DNA of 64,000 bases from Daejeonia sp002484105 (GTDB lineage Bacteria; Bacteroidota; Bacteroidia; Flavobacteriales; Weeksellaceae): the NCBI RefSeq assembly GCF_051175565.1, contig NZ_CP195105.1:620001-684000 (forward strand), given 5' to 3'. The position numbers were made by a program, and so were the translations under genes. The notes under the pieces are model-generated. The model was given only the letters and a program-made list of their open reading frames with translations, had not been told where the DNA came from and ran no database searches. The first letter of the stretch is position 1; each line of letters opens with the position of its first letter. Below are positions 43,894-51,491 of this stretch, one piece after another.

Positions 43894-45087
43894 ATGAGAA
43901 AGTATATTGCATTCATCATGCTGCTATGCGTCTTTATAGCGCAGGCTCAGCAAAGACAGGTTCAGAGAGCAACAGTCGCTTTCATGAACGTTGAGAACCT
44001 TTGGGATACCATTGCTTCTGCCGATTATATTGACGGAACACTGCCTAAGACCAACCCTGCTTTTCACAGAAGCATACCTGTAGATTCTATCAAGCATCTG
44101 GAAGTTACCGAAGATTATAAAGGAGAATGGAGTGATGATCTTTTGAAAGGTAAAAAAGTAGTTCGTTATCAGGCTGTAAATGATGAGTTTACGCCCAAAA
44201 GTCCTAAAAGATGGAACTCTAAACTGTATTACAACAAACTGGGAAATATTTCTAAAGTGATATCAGAACTCGGCAGGCAGTATACCAACGCGGCTCCTGC
44301 CATTGTGGGGCTGATAGAGGTGGAAAACCGTCAGGTAATAGAAGATCTTATCAAACAACCGCTTCTGGCAAAAGAGGATTATGGCATCATTCATTATAAT
44401 TCCTACGATGCGCGAGGGATCGATGTTGCAATTATTTACCAGAAAAAACGTTTTGTACCTATTAGTTCTCTGAAAAAAGAAATTAAAAATTATGATGAAA
44501 ATGGCAAACGGGATTATACCCGGGATATCCTTGTGGTTACAGGGCTGCTGGACGGAGAAAAAGTAGGCGTCCTCATGAATCACTGGCCTTCAAGAAGAGG
44601 AGGCGAGGCTGTCTCGCTCCCGAAAAGAAACCATGCAGCAACCATTCTGAAACAGCAAATGGATAGCCTGAGGGCCAATGTACCTGATATCAAGCTCTTT
44701 GCTATGGGAGATTTTAATGATGATCCTGTAAGTCCGAGTATTGTAAAATATCTGGGAGCTGTAGCTAAGGAAAGCCAGTTGTCTGATCAGACTCCGTATA
44801 TTGATCTGATGACAAAACTCTACAAAAACGGAGTAGCATCTTTGGCATACCGTGATGCACCTAATCTTTTTGATCAGATTATTGTCAGCAAAAACCTGAT
44901 TTCGGACAAGCTTACACCGCGTTACAGTATATATAAGACCGAAATTTATGCGCCGTCTTATCTCGTTACCGATTCTGGACAATATAAGGGATATCCCTTC
45001 CGTTCCTGGAGTGGTGATACCTATACAGGCGGCTACAGCGACCACTTTCCGGCAGTTACGGTCGTGCAGAGGGAATATGTGAAATAA
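43894..45087 (+). CDS. Secreted EEP-family nuclease/phosphatase
   Basis: Exported endonuclease/exonuclease/phosphatase-fold enzyme, 397 residues, with signal peptide M-R-K-Y-I-A-F-I-M-L-L-C-V-F-I-A-Q-A. Catalytic motifs are F-M-N-V-E-N-L-W near 30, I-V-G-L-I-E-V-E-N (metal Glu), D-V-A-I-I-Y, M-N-H-W-P-S-R-R-G-G, A-M-G-D-F-N-D-D-P and Y-S-D-H-F-P-A-V. This set is typical of bacterial extracellular nucleases and related phosphodiesterases. There is no type IX secretion C-terminal domain, so a periplasmic location is likely. It diverges from the receptor-lipoprotein operon across 183 bp. Confidence 0.88.
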   Translation: MRKYIAFIMLLCVFIAQAQQRQVQRATVAFMNVENLWDTIASADYIDGTLPKTNPAFHRSIPVDSIKHLEVTEDYKGEWSDDLLKGKKVVRYQAVNDEFTPKSPKRWNSKLYYNKLGNISKVISELGRQYTNAAPAIVGLIEVENRQVIEDLIKQPLLAKEDYGIIHYNSYDARGIDVAIIYQKKRFVPISSLKKEIKNYDENGKRDYTRDILVVTGLLDGEKVGVLMNHWPSRRGGEAVSLPKRNHAATILKQQMDSLRANVPDIKLFAMGDFNDDPVSPSIVKYLGAVAKESQLSDQTPYIDLMTKLYKNGVASLAYRDAPNLFDQIIVSKNLISDKLTPRYSIYKTEIYAPSYLVTDSGQYKGYPFRSWSGDTYTGGYSDHFPAVTVVQREYVK

Positions 45088-45114
45088 GTCTGAAAACTTT
45101 AATGAATATTTGAA

Positions 45115-45143
45115 AAGGCTGTATCCGGAGATACAGCTTTTTT
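45115..45143 (+). terminator. Terminator after the EEP nuclease gene
   Basis: GCTGTATC (45118-45125), loop CGGA, GATACAGC (45130-45137), then T6. It ends 26 nt before the DUF6146 gene, so the two are probably separate transcripts. Confidence 0.85.
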
Positions 45144-45168
45144 GTATCTTGCTATAAACAAACTGATC

Positions 45169-45591
45169 ATGAATAGACTCTTATGGATGTCCGTAATACT
45201 GTCGGTAATGCTTTCCTGTCATATGCAGAAAACAAAGGCTATCGAAGGGGCAAAAGCTGAAATGAAAGCACAGAAAAATGCCGAAGACGACAAATGGGAA
45301 ATTAACGTGCTGGATCCTCAGTATGATACATATATCAATTCTGTGGCAAAATCCATAAATATGTACAGTGACGATTGGTTGCGTGCAAGGAATATAATCC
45401 TTGTAGCCGATTGGAACTCACGCTACTATTCCGGTCGAAATCCCAATTTTTACGAAGTTCCCATCAATTATGACCCGAGAGAAAACTACGGAATAGAATT
45501 CAATTACAGAATGTACCAGTTTTTTGCATATCTCAATTGGAAATATGGAGCCAGGTTTCAGGGGTTGAGTGCAGCAGATATGACAATATAA
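45169..45591 (+). CDS. DUF6146 family lipoprotein
   Basis: Lipoprotein of 140 residues from the ATG at 45169. The lipobox is S-V-M-L-S-C. The conserved part has W-E-I-N-V-L-D-P-Q-Y-D-T-Y, W-N-S-R-Y-Y and N-Y-D-P-R-E-N-Y-G-I-E-F-N-Y-R-M-Y-Q-F-F-A-Y-L, rich in aromatic residues. I recognise this as DUF6146, a Bacteroidota family without a known function. The Cys is not followed by acidic residues, so it probably faces the periplasm. An in-frame TTG at 45142 overlaps the terminator and is unlikely. Confidence 0.75.
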   Translation: MNRLLWMSVILSVMLSCHMQKTKAIEGAKAEMKAQKNAEDDKWEINVLDPQYDTYINSVAKSINMYSDDWLRARNIILVADWNSRYYSGRNPNFYEVPINYDPRENYGIEFNYRMYQFFAYLNWKYGARFQGLSAADMTI

Positions 45592-45606
45592 ACGGAAAGA
45601 GAGTGC

Positions 45607-46827
45607 CTAAGACAGCATTCTCTTTGCTTTTTTCAAGCCTTCTGAAAGAATGTCTATTTCTTCAAAAGTATTGTAAATGGCAAAACTGGCCCGCACTGTT
45701 CCTGCAATGCTGTAGAAATCCATTATCGGTTGTGTACAGTGGTGTCCGGTGCGTACGGCAATGCCAAGTTTGTCCAGAATCATCCCCACATCCGATGCAA
45801 TTCCAATACCTTCCAGATTGAAGGAAATGGCTCCTGCGCGCGGAGCTCTTTCTGCATAAATGTGCAGTCCGTCTATTCCTGAAAGTTTTTCCTGGGCATA
45901 TTCCAATAGCTGATGTTCGTGACTGACGAATACCTCGTTGCCAATACTTTCCATAAAATCGATTGCGGCGCCCAAAGCGATATTTCCGCCTACATTCGGG
46001 GTTCCGGCTTCAAATTTAAAGGGAAGTCCGGCATAGGTAGTTTCCGAGAAAGAGCAGGTAGCAATCATCTCTCCGCCACCATGGAATGGGGTAAGGCTGT
46101 TAAGTGCTTCTTCTTTGCCATAAAGAATTCCTGTGCCCATGGGAGCATACATTTTGTGCCCGGAAAAAACAAAGAAATCACAGTCCATCTGCTGGACGTC
46201 AATCCTGAAATGCGGTGCCGACTGCGCTCCGTCGATGATGATTTTTGCATCGGACATTGCTCTTGTTTTCCGCACGATTTCCTCAACAGGATTGATGACG
46301 CCGAGAGCATTGGAAATCTGGTTGACGGATACAATTTTTGTTTTTTCGCTAAGGTTCCTTTCCAGAAAATCCAGCTGAAGAATGCCGTTTCCGTCCATTG
46401 GTATCACTTTCAGAATGGCACCCGTGCGCTGGCAGAGCAATTGCCAGGGGACGATATTGGAATGGTGTTCCAGGTAGGAAATAATAATTTCGTCACCGGC
46501 TTTTATCTGGCTGGTAAAGGAGTACGCAAGCAGATTGAGGCCTTCAGTGGTTCCTTTGGTGAAAATAATCTCATAGTCATTTTTTGCATGGATAAAGTGT
46601 TGTACTTTTTTCCTTGCAAGTTCCATTTCTTCTGTTGCCAGCTGGCTGAGTGTATGGATGCCGCGGTGTACATTGGCGTTGATGCTGGTATAATAGTTCT
46701 GCAGGGTTTCCAGGACAGATATGGGTTTCTGCGAAGTTGCGGCATTGTCCAGGTAAACCAGGGGTTTGCCGTTTACGGTTTCGTTGAGTATAGGGAATTG
46801 ATTTTTAATCTTCTGGATATCAATCAT
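45607..46827 (-). CDS. sufS: Cysteine desulfurase SufS
   Basis: PLP enzyme that takes sulfur from cysteine for Fe-S cluster assembly, normally passing it to SufE or SufU. It has 406 residues. Group II desulfurase features are Y-L-D-N-A-A-T-S-Q-K-P at the N-terminus, F-S-G-H-K-M-Y (PLP-binding Lys) and R-T-G-H-H-C-T-Q-P (catalytic Cys). The rest of the suf cluster is not adjacent. TAAATTTG at 46866-46859 lies 32 nt before the ATG, beside the end of an intergenic repeat. Confidence 0.95.
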   Translation of the reverse strand: MIDIQKIKNQFPILNETVNGKPLVYLDNAATSQKPISVLETLQNYYTSINANVHRGIHTLSQLATEEMELARKKVQHFIHAKNDYEIIFTKGTTEGLNLLAYSFTSQIKAGDEIIISYLEHHSNIVPWQLLCQRTGAILKVIPMDGNGILQLDFLERNLSEKTKIVSVNQISNALGVINPVEEIVRKTRAMSDAKIIIDGAQSAPHFRIDVQQMDCDFFVFSGHKMYAPMGTGILYGKEEALNSLTPFHGGGEMIATCSFSETTYAGLPFKFEAGTPNVGGNIALGAAIDFMESIGNEVFVSHEHQLLEYAQEKLSGIDGLHIYAERAPRAGAISFNLEGIGIASDVGMILDKLGIAVRTGHHCTQPIMDFYSIAGTVRASFAIYNTFEEIDILSEGLKKAKRMLS

Positions 46828-46858
46828 TTTATTTGGGTTGAGGTTGTTTAGAATGGGT

Positions 46859-46866
46859 CAAATTTA
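46859..46866 (-). promoter_or_regulatory. -7 element (TAAATTTG) for sufS
   Basis: An exact match 32 nt before the sufS ATG. A TTG 13 nt upstream is closer than usual and falls in the end of the repeat. Confidence 0.45.
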
Positions 46867-46877
46867 CAGCTTTTTTA

Positions 46878-47012
46878 CGCAATAGCGATGGTAGCGGATA
46901 TCCTTTTTGTAAGAAAAGGCAATAGTGGCTGGCACAAAAAGATAGCAGCGGACGTAGCGACCCTGCCAATTGCCTGCTGCGGGATCGCCTGGAAATTTGG
47001 CAGAGGATTGCC
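46878..47012 (-). repeat. Intergenic structured repeat, copy A
   Basis: It begins directly at the serine hydrolase stop codon and reads in the gene's direction. It shares ordered blocks with copy B (50174-50286): an initial GGGCAAT, TGTGCCAGC in the middle, and CCATCGCTATTGCG at the end. The arms at 46934-46944 and 46900-46910 form a hairpin with a bulged G. The spacer between the blocks differs in length and sequence from copy B. It does not look coding. Confidence 0.6.
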
Positions 47013-48152
47013 CTAATGAAGAACCTTTTCTACCACCTCATTCACGAGGTAGCTGACCTGTTCGGGGCGGCCTTTCTGATCCTTTGGCTGGTTTTCGTAG
47101 CTGCCGGTGCGTACAATGATAAGATTCTTTTGGGGTACCATAATGATATACTGGCCCAGAAGTCCCCAGAAATAATAATGCTTGTATGTTGCATCGTTGT
47201 TGATCCAGGTGGAGTAGCCGTAAGCGCCGTTGGAGGCACGTGTCGGGGTGCGCATTTTCTCGATAAAGTTTCTGGAAATAACCTGCAAAGTATCGGATTT
47301 TCCATTGTTCAGCATGAGAAGCCCGAGTTTTGCAAAGTCCCGCGAGTCGCTGTGGATGCAGCAGAAAGTTTTTTCCATGCCGTTTTCGTCGGTAGACCAG
47401 GTGGCATTCTGCTCCATATGAAGAGGCCCCCAGAGTTTTTGGGATGCATACGAAGCCAGAGGAATGTTGACCGCTTTCCGGATCCCGAAACCCAGAAGTT
47501 GTGTGGCTCCGCTCTGGTATTCGAAACGGGTGCCCGGAAGTTCCTTGAAACCGCGCAACAGCACGGCTTCGGCGAGGCTGTTCCCGTAATAGGCTTTTGC
47601 GTTGGGAGAGAAAGGGTTTTTGTAATTCTCGTTCCAGTTCAGCCCTGCTTCCATAGTGGCAAGGTCACGGAAGGTGAGTTTCTTGCCATAGGGCACCTGC
47701 GCATAGCTGGGATAAATTGTGGAAAAAAGTTCGTTTTCGTCTTTGATTTTACCATCGTCAATGGCAGCGCCAAGGAGAAGTGCCGTAACGGTTTTGGCCA
47801 TCGAAAAGGAATTGGTATGCGTATTTTCGGAGTATCCTTCCCAGTATTCTTCATGAAGGATTTTGCCATCGCGGATAATCAGGAATGACGCCGTTTTGGT
47901 CGCTTCAAGATTGTCAACTAAACTTTTCGGTAAAGGTTTTTTGTTGTACTCCGGATCCCGTGGCCAGGGACTGGGATGCGTGGCCGCAATGAGATGTGAC
48001 GGGAAGAGTTTTCCGTCGTTGATATCGGCAGAACTGTAGCCCCGCAAATAGGTTTTCGCAATGCCTTTGAAAAGATATTCGTAACCGAGAATATAGGAAA
48101 ATGCGATCAGCAATGCGATAGCCATCACCATGCCTTGAAGGATTTTTTTCAT
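47013..48152 (-). CDS. Serine hydrolase, beta-lactamase (class C)-like fold
   Basis: Penicillin-recognising serine hydrolase family protein, 379 residues. One N-terminal membrane segment (about 8-28) anchors or exports it. The S-x-x-K motif is S-M-A-K (near 130), the Y-x-S/N motif is likely Y-Q-S in F-E-Y-Q-S-G-A-T-Q, and a C-terminal G-L-L-G-Q-Y-I strand is in place of K-T-G. Members include esterases, D-amino-peptidases and 6-aminohexanoate-dimer hydrolases; the true substrate cannot be read. It stands alone downstream of glyS. Confidence 0.85.
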   Translation of the reverse strand: MKKILQGMVMAIALLIAFSYILGYEYLFKGIAKTYLRGYSSADINDGKLFPSHLIAATHPSPWPRDPEYNKKPLPKSLVDNLEATKTASFLIIRDGKILHEEYWEGYSENTHTNSFSMAKTVTALLLGAAIDDGKIKDENELFSTIYPSYAQVPYGKKLTFRDLATMEAGLNWNENYKNPFSPNAKAYYGNSLAEAVLLRGFKELPGTRFEYQSGATQLLGFGIRKAVNIPLASYASQKLWGPLHMEQNATWSTDENGMEKTFCCIHSDSRDFAKLGLLMLNNGKSDTLQVISRNFIEKMRTPTRASNGAYGYSTWINNDATYKHYYFWGLLGQYIIMVPQKNLIIVRTGSYENQPKDQKGRPEQVSYLVNEVVEKVLH

Positions 48153-48208
48153 TTTTAGCGTTTAATATCTCCGGTTCTGAAACCGGGAAAATTTGCATAA
48201 AAATAAGA

Positions 48209-48234
48209 AAAACTCCTGCAATTGCAGGAGTTTT
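48209..48234 (-). terminator. Terminator after glyS
   Basis: The 26-bp perfect palindrome AAAACTCCTGCA-AT-TGCAGGAGTTTT lies 25 nt past the glyS stop. Confidence 0.8.
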
Positions 48235-48258
48235 CTGTTGTCAGAAAATCTACATTCC

Positions 48259-49800
48259 TTACAATTTCTGCAGCAATGTACGGAAATTCACTTTTTCGTC
48301 GATAATATTTCTCAAATCACTGATGTTTACGCGTTCCTGTTTCATGGTGTCGCGTTCTCTCAGTGTTACAGTATGGTCTCTCAGTGAATCGTGATCTACC
48401 GTGATGCAGAAAGGTGTACCAATAGCATCCTGTCTTCTGTAGCGTTTCCCGATGGCATCTTTTTCTTCATAATAAACGTTGAAATCAAACTTCAGGTCGT
48501 TGAAGATTTTTTCTGCCAGCTCGGGAAGTCCGTCTTTTTTCACCAGCGGAAGAATAGCAGCTTTCACGGGAGCCAGTGCGGGCGGCAGGGAGAGAACGGT
48601 TCTTTCGGAGCCGTCTTCCAGGGTTTCTTCCTTCAGACAGTGGGAGAACAGGGCGAGGAACATTCTGTCCAGGCCGATAGATGTTTCCACCACATAAGGG
48701 ACGTAGCTTTCGTTTCTTTCCGGATCAAAATACTGAAGTTTTCTGCCCGAGAATTTCTCGTGTGCACTCAAATCAAAATTCGTTCTGGAGTGAATTCCTT
48801 CCAGTTCTTTGAAACCAAAAGGAAAATCAAACTCAATATCTGCAGCGGCATTGGCGTAATGCGCCAGTTTTTCATGGTCGTGGAAACGGTAATTTTCTCT
48901 GCCGAGTCCCAGAGCGAGATGCCAGTTCAGACGTTTTTCTTTCCATTTGTGGTAGAAATCAAGCTCTGTTCCCGGTGGTACGAAGAACTGCATTTCCATC
49001 TGCTCAAATTCCCGCATTCTGAAGATAAACTGCCTTGCTACAATCTCGTTGCGGAAAGCTTTCCCAATTTGTGCAATACCGAACGGCAGTTTGTGTCTCG
49101 ATGTTTTCTGTATATTCAGGAAGTTGACGAAGATTCCCTGAGCCGTTTCCGGACGGAGATAGATTTCCATCGCGCTGTCGGCGGAAGCACCGAGCTTGGT
49201 GCCGAACATCAGGTTGAACTGGCGTACTTCGGTCCAGTTTTTAGAGCCGGTATCAGGATCGGCAATTTCCAGTTCTTCAATCAGAGATTTTACATCGGCC
49301 AGGTCGTTGTTGTCCAGAGATTTTGCCATCCGGTGCAGGATGGTTTTCTGTTTTTCACGGTATTCGGCAACACGCGGGTTGGTCGTCACGAACTGCTCTT
49401 CATCGAAGGCATCGCCAAATCTTTTTCTGGCCTTTTCAATTTCCTTTTTGGCTTTGTCTTCCAGTTTGGCGCAGTAGTCTTCAATCAGCACATCGGCACG
49501 GAATCTCTTTTTGGAGTCCTTGTTGTCAATCAGCGGATCGTTGAAAGCGTCCACATGGCCCGAAGCCTTCCAGGTAGTCGGATGCATCAGGATGGCGGCA
49601 TCAATCCCGACAATATTTTCGTTCAGCTGTACCATGGCTTTCCACCAGTACTGCTTGATGTTGTTTTTCAGTTCTACACCATTCTGTCCGTAGTCGTATA
49701 CGGCAGAAAGTCCATCGTAGATCTCACTCGAAGGGAAAATAAATCCATATTCCTTTGCGTGCGAAACCACTTTCTTGAATACATCTTCCTGTTTTGCCAT
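48259..49800 (-). CDS. glyS: Glycyl-tRNA synthetase
   Basis: Charges tRNA-Gly (a tRNA-Gly gene is at 34.8 kb). From the ATG at 49800 it has 513 residues, the dimeric single-chain form found in Bacteroidota, not the two-subunit GlyQ-GlyS form. Class II features are F-R-N-E-I-V-A-R-Q-F-I-F-R-M-R-E-F-E-Q-M-E (motif 2) and G-L-D-R-M-F-L-A-L (motif 3). The C-terminal anticodon-binding domain begins near residue 400. The frame extends 22 codons upstream without family similarity. Confidence 0.96.
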   Translation of the reverse strand: MAKQEDVFKKVVSHAKEYGFIFPSSEIYDGLSAVYDYGQNGVELKNNIKQYWWKAMVQLNENIVGIDAAILMHPTTWKASGHVDAFNDPLIDNKDSKKRFRADVLIEDYCAKLEDKAKKEIEKARKRFGDAFDEEQFVTTNPRVAEYREKQKTILHRMAKSLDNNDLADVKSLIEELEIADPDTGSKNWTEVRQFNLMFGTKLGASADSAMEIYLRPETAQGIFVNFLNIQKTSRHKLPFGIAQIGKAFRNEIVARQFIFRMREFEQMEMQFFVPPGTELDFYHKWKEKRLNWHLALGLGRENYRFHDHEKLAHYANAAADIEFDFPFGFKELEGIHSRTNFDLSAHEKFSGRKLQYFDPERNESYVPYVVETSIGLDRMFLALFSHCLKEETLEDGSERTVLSLPPALAPVKAAILPLVKKDGLPELAEKIFNDLKFDFNVYYEEKDAIGKRYRRQDAIGTPFCITVDHDSLRDHTVTLRERDTMKQERVNISDLRNIIDEKVNFRTLLQKL

Positions 49801-49931
49801 AATTATTTTCTGTTGTGGATGCAAAAATAGGTATTTCCATTCACAAAACGGTCCAAAAAAAACCATGATTCTCGTATTTTTCCAGCGATTTTCTCCCGTA
49901 CAATTTTTATCTTTATCCCAAAATCAGCACA

Positions 49932-50153
49932 ATGGAACTCGTCACGCTCAAGATCTACAATACGGAACCGGAAGCCCAGCTTTTCAAGGCATTTCTCGAA
50001 GACAACGGCATCGAGGCTTTCGTTTTCGGCAATATTCTCTCCAATACCTATAATGTTTTCAATACCACCAGTGGCGGTGTGCAACTGCGTGTGCGGGAGG
50101 ATGATCTGGAAAAAGCACGCCAGCTGGAAGCAGAATTTTACCCGGAAATATAG
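49932..50153 (+). CDS. DUF2007 domain protein
   Basis: Small soluble protein of 73 residues. The ferredoxin-like DUF2007 pattern is clear: L-K-I-Y-N-T-E-P-E-A-Q-L-F-K-A-F-L-E-D-N-G-I-E-A-F-V, then G-G-V-Q-L-R-V-R-E-D-D-L-E-K-A-R-Q-L. These domains resemble the PII-like or signal-transducing fold, but no function is established. It is followed directly by a structured intergenic repeat. Confidence 0.85.
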   Translation: MELVTLKIYNTEPEAQLFKAFLEDNGIEAFVFGNILSNTYNVFNTTSGGVQLRVREDDLEKARQLEAEFYPEI

Positions 50154-50173
50154 CCTTTCCCTGATTTTCTTTT

Positions 50174-50286
50174 GGGCAATTCGCCCGCCAATGCGTTTCC
50201 GGCGCCGGCGACCGCGCTGTACGCTGTATCTTGTGCCAGCTTCTTTCCCTGTGCTTCACAAGGATGCCGCTGCCATCGCTATTGCG
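50174..50286 (+). repeat. Intergenic structured repeat, copy B
   Basis: It starts 20 nt after the DUF2007 stop in the same orientation. It shares the order and sequence of the blocks in copy A: GGGCAAT, CTTGTGCCAGC, then CACAAGGATGCCGCTGCCATCGCTATTGCG-like sequence. The hairpin arms 50228-50235 and 50257-50265 differ from copy A but still pair, with the same bulged G. It is non-coding by appearance. Confidence 0.6.
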
Positions 50287-50399
50287 GGAAGGGTACTGCT
50301 TCATGGTTTTGTTAACAATATATAGCTTGAGGGTTGTGCCACAAATTTTTGCCGGCAGAATATCATCATGTCTGTACCAGGCTGCTGCAATAAAATCAT

Positions 50400-50407
50400 T
50401 ATTTTTG
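50400..50407 (+). promoter_or_regulatory. -7 element (TATTTTTG) for pyrD
   Basis: An exact TAnnTTTG match 19 nt before the pyrD ATG, without a clear upstream TTG. Confidence 0.45.
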
Positions 50408-50426
50408 CAGCGTAAAATATTTTCCG

Positions 50427-51455
50427 ATGTACAAGAGCCTGATCCGTCCGTTTCTTTTCCGTTTCGATCCTGAAAATGCACACCAACTCACCTTTTCCTG
50501 GCTGAAATTTCTCGGCAACATTCCCTTTGCTCTGAGATGGTTGGCAAAACCTATAGAAGACAAACGCCTCGAACGGGAAGTGTTCGGCCTGAAATTCAAA
50601 AACCCGGTCGGGCTGGCTGCCGGGCTGGACAAGGATGCCAAACTCTTCAACGAGCTTTCTCAGCTGGGATTTGGATTTATCGAGATTGGTACCCTGACCC
50701 CAAAACCACAACCCGGAAACGAAAAAAAACGCCTTTTCCGCCTCGTCGAAGATTCCGGAATAATCAATCGGATGGGGTTCAACAATGAAGGCGTGGATGC
50801 CGCGGTAGAGCACCTCAAAAAGAATAAAAATGTCCTGATTGGCGGCAATATTGGCAAAAATAAAGCAACGCCAAACGAAGAAGCGGTACGCGACTATGAA
50901 ATCTGTTTTCAGAAGCTTTACCCATATGTGGATTATTTTGTAGTAAACGTCAGCTCGCCCAACACACCGAATCTACGAGCGCTGCAGGACAAAAAGCCGC
51001 TTACAGAATTACTCGCCACGCTGCAGGAGCTCAACAGAAAAAAAACTGCACCCAAACCGATTCTGCTGAAAATAGCTCCGGACTTGTCCGAAGACCAGCT
51101 GCTGGATATTATCGATATTGTCGCCACCACCGGAATTGCCGGCGTTATTGCTACCAATACTACTCTTTCCCGCGAGGGACTGACATCTGACAACAGGAAG
51201 GAAACCGGCGGGCTGTCCGGCAAACCGCTCAGGAAAAGATCCACAGAAGTGATTCGGTTTCTGGCTGAAAAAAGTGGCAATTCATTTCCGATTATTGGTG
51301 TTGGCGGTATCCATTCGGCAAAAGATGCGCTTGAGAAATTGGATGCCGGAGCAAGTCTGGTACAGCTGTATACAGGATTTATCTACGAAGGTCCGGAGCT
51401 GATCCGCGAGATCAATGAAGAACTTCTTAAAAGGGCAAGCCGGATTGCGAGATAG
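50427..51455 (+). CDS. pyrD: Dihydroorotate dehydrogenase (quinone), class 2
   Basis: Oxidises dihydroorotate to orotate in pyrimidine synthesis, passing electrons to the quinone pool. It has 342 residues. An N-terminal helical extension (1-40) binds the membrane in class 2 enzymes. FMN and substrate motifs are A-A-G-L-D-K-D-A, I-G-T-L-T-P-K-P-Q-P-G-N, N-V-S-S-P-N-T-P-N-L-R (catalytic Ser) and I-G-V-G-G-I near the end. Confidence 0.96.
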   Translation: MYKSLIRPFLFRFDPENAHQLTFSWLKFLGNIPFALRWLAKPIEDKRLEREVFGLKFKNPVGLAAGLDKDAKLFNELSQLGFGFIEIGTLTPKPQPGNEKKRLFRLVEDSGIINRMGFNNEGVDAAVEHLKKNKNVLIGGNIGKNKATPNEEAVRDYEICFQKLYPYVDYFVVNVSSPNTPNLRALQDKKPLTELLATLQELNRKKTAPKPILLKIAPDLSEDQLLDIIDIVATTGIAGVIATNTTLSREGLTSDNRKETGGLSGKPLRKRSTEVIRFLAEKSGNSFPIIGVGGIHSAKDALEKLDAGASLVQLYTGFIYEGPELIREINEELLKRASRIAR

Positions 51456-51491
51456 ATAAAACGTTGTTCTATGTTAGTTAGGATAGGACCC

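Noticed and set aside
45913..46851. Plus-strand open frame (312 codons) opposite sufS
   Set aside because: SufS on the minus strand has complete PLP-Lys and catalytic Cys motifs. The opposite frame has no signal, domain or start context.
46878..47012. Small coding gene between sufS and the serine hydrolase
   Set aside because: The open frames are short and not shared with the homologous copy at 50174-50286, where spacers change length freely. It fits a structured non-coding repeat better.
48391..49830. Long plus-strand open frame (479 codons) opposite glyS
   Set aside because: It is antisense to a clear glycyl-tRNA synthetase with all class II motifs. Its translation is rich in F, V and C with no recognisable domain, as expected for a shadow frame.
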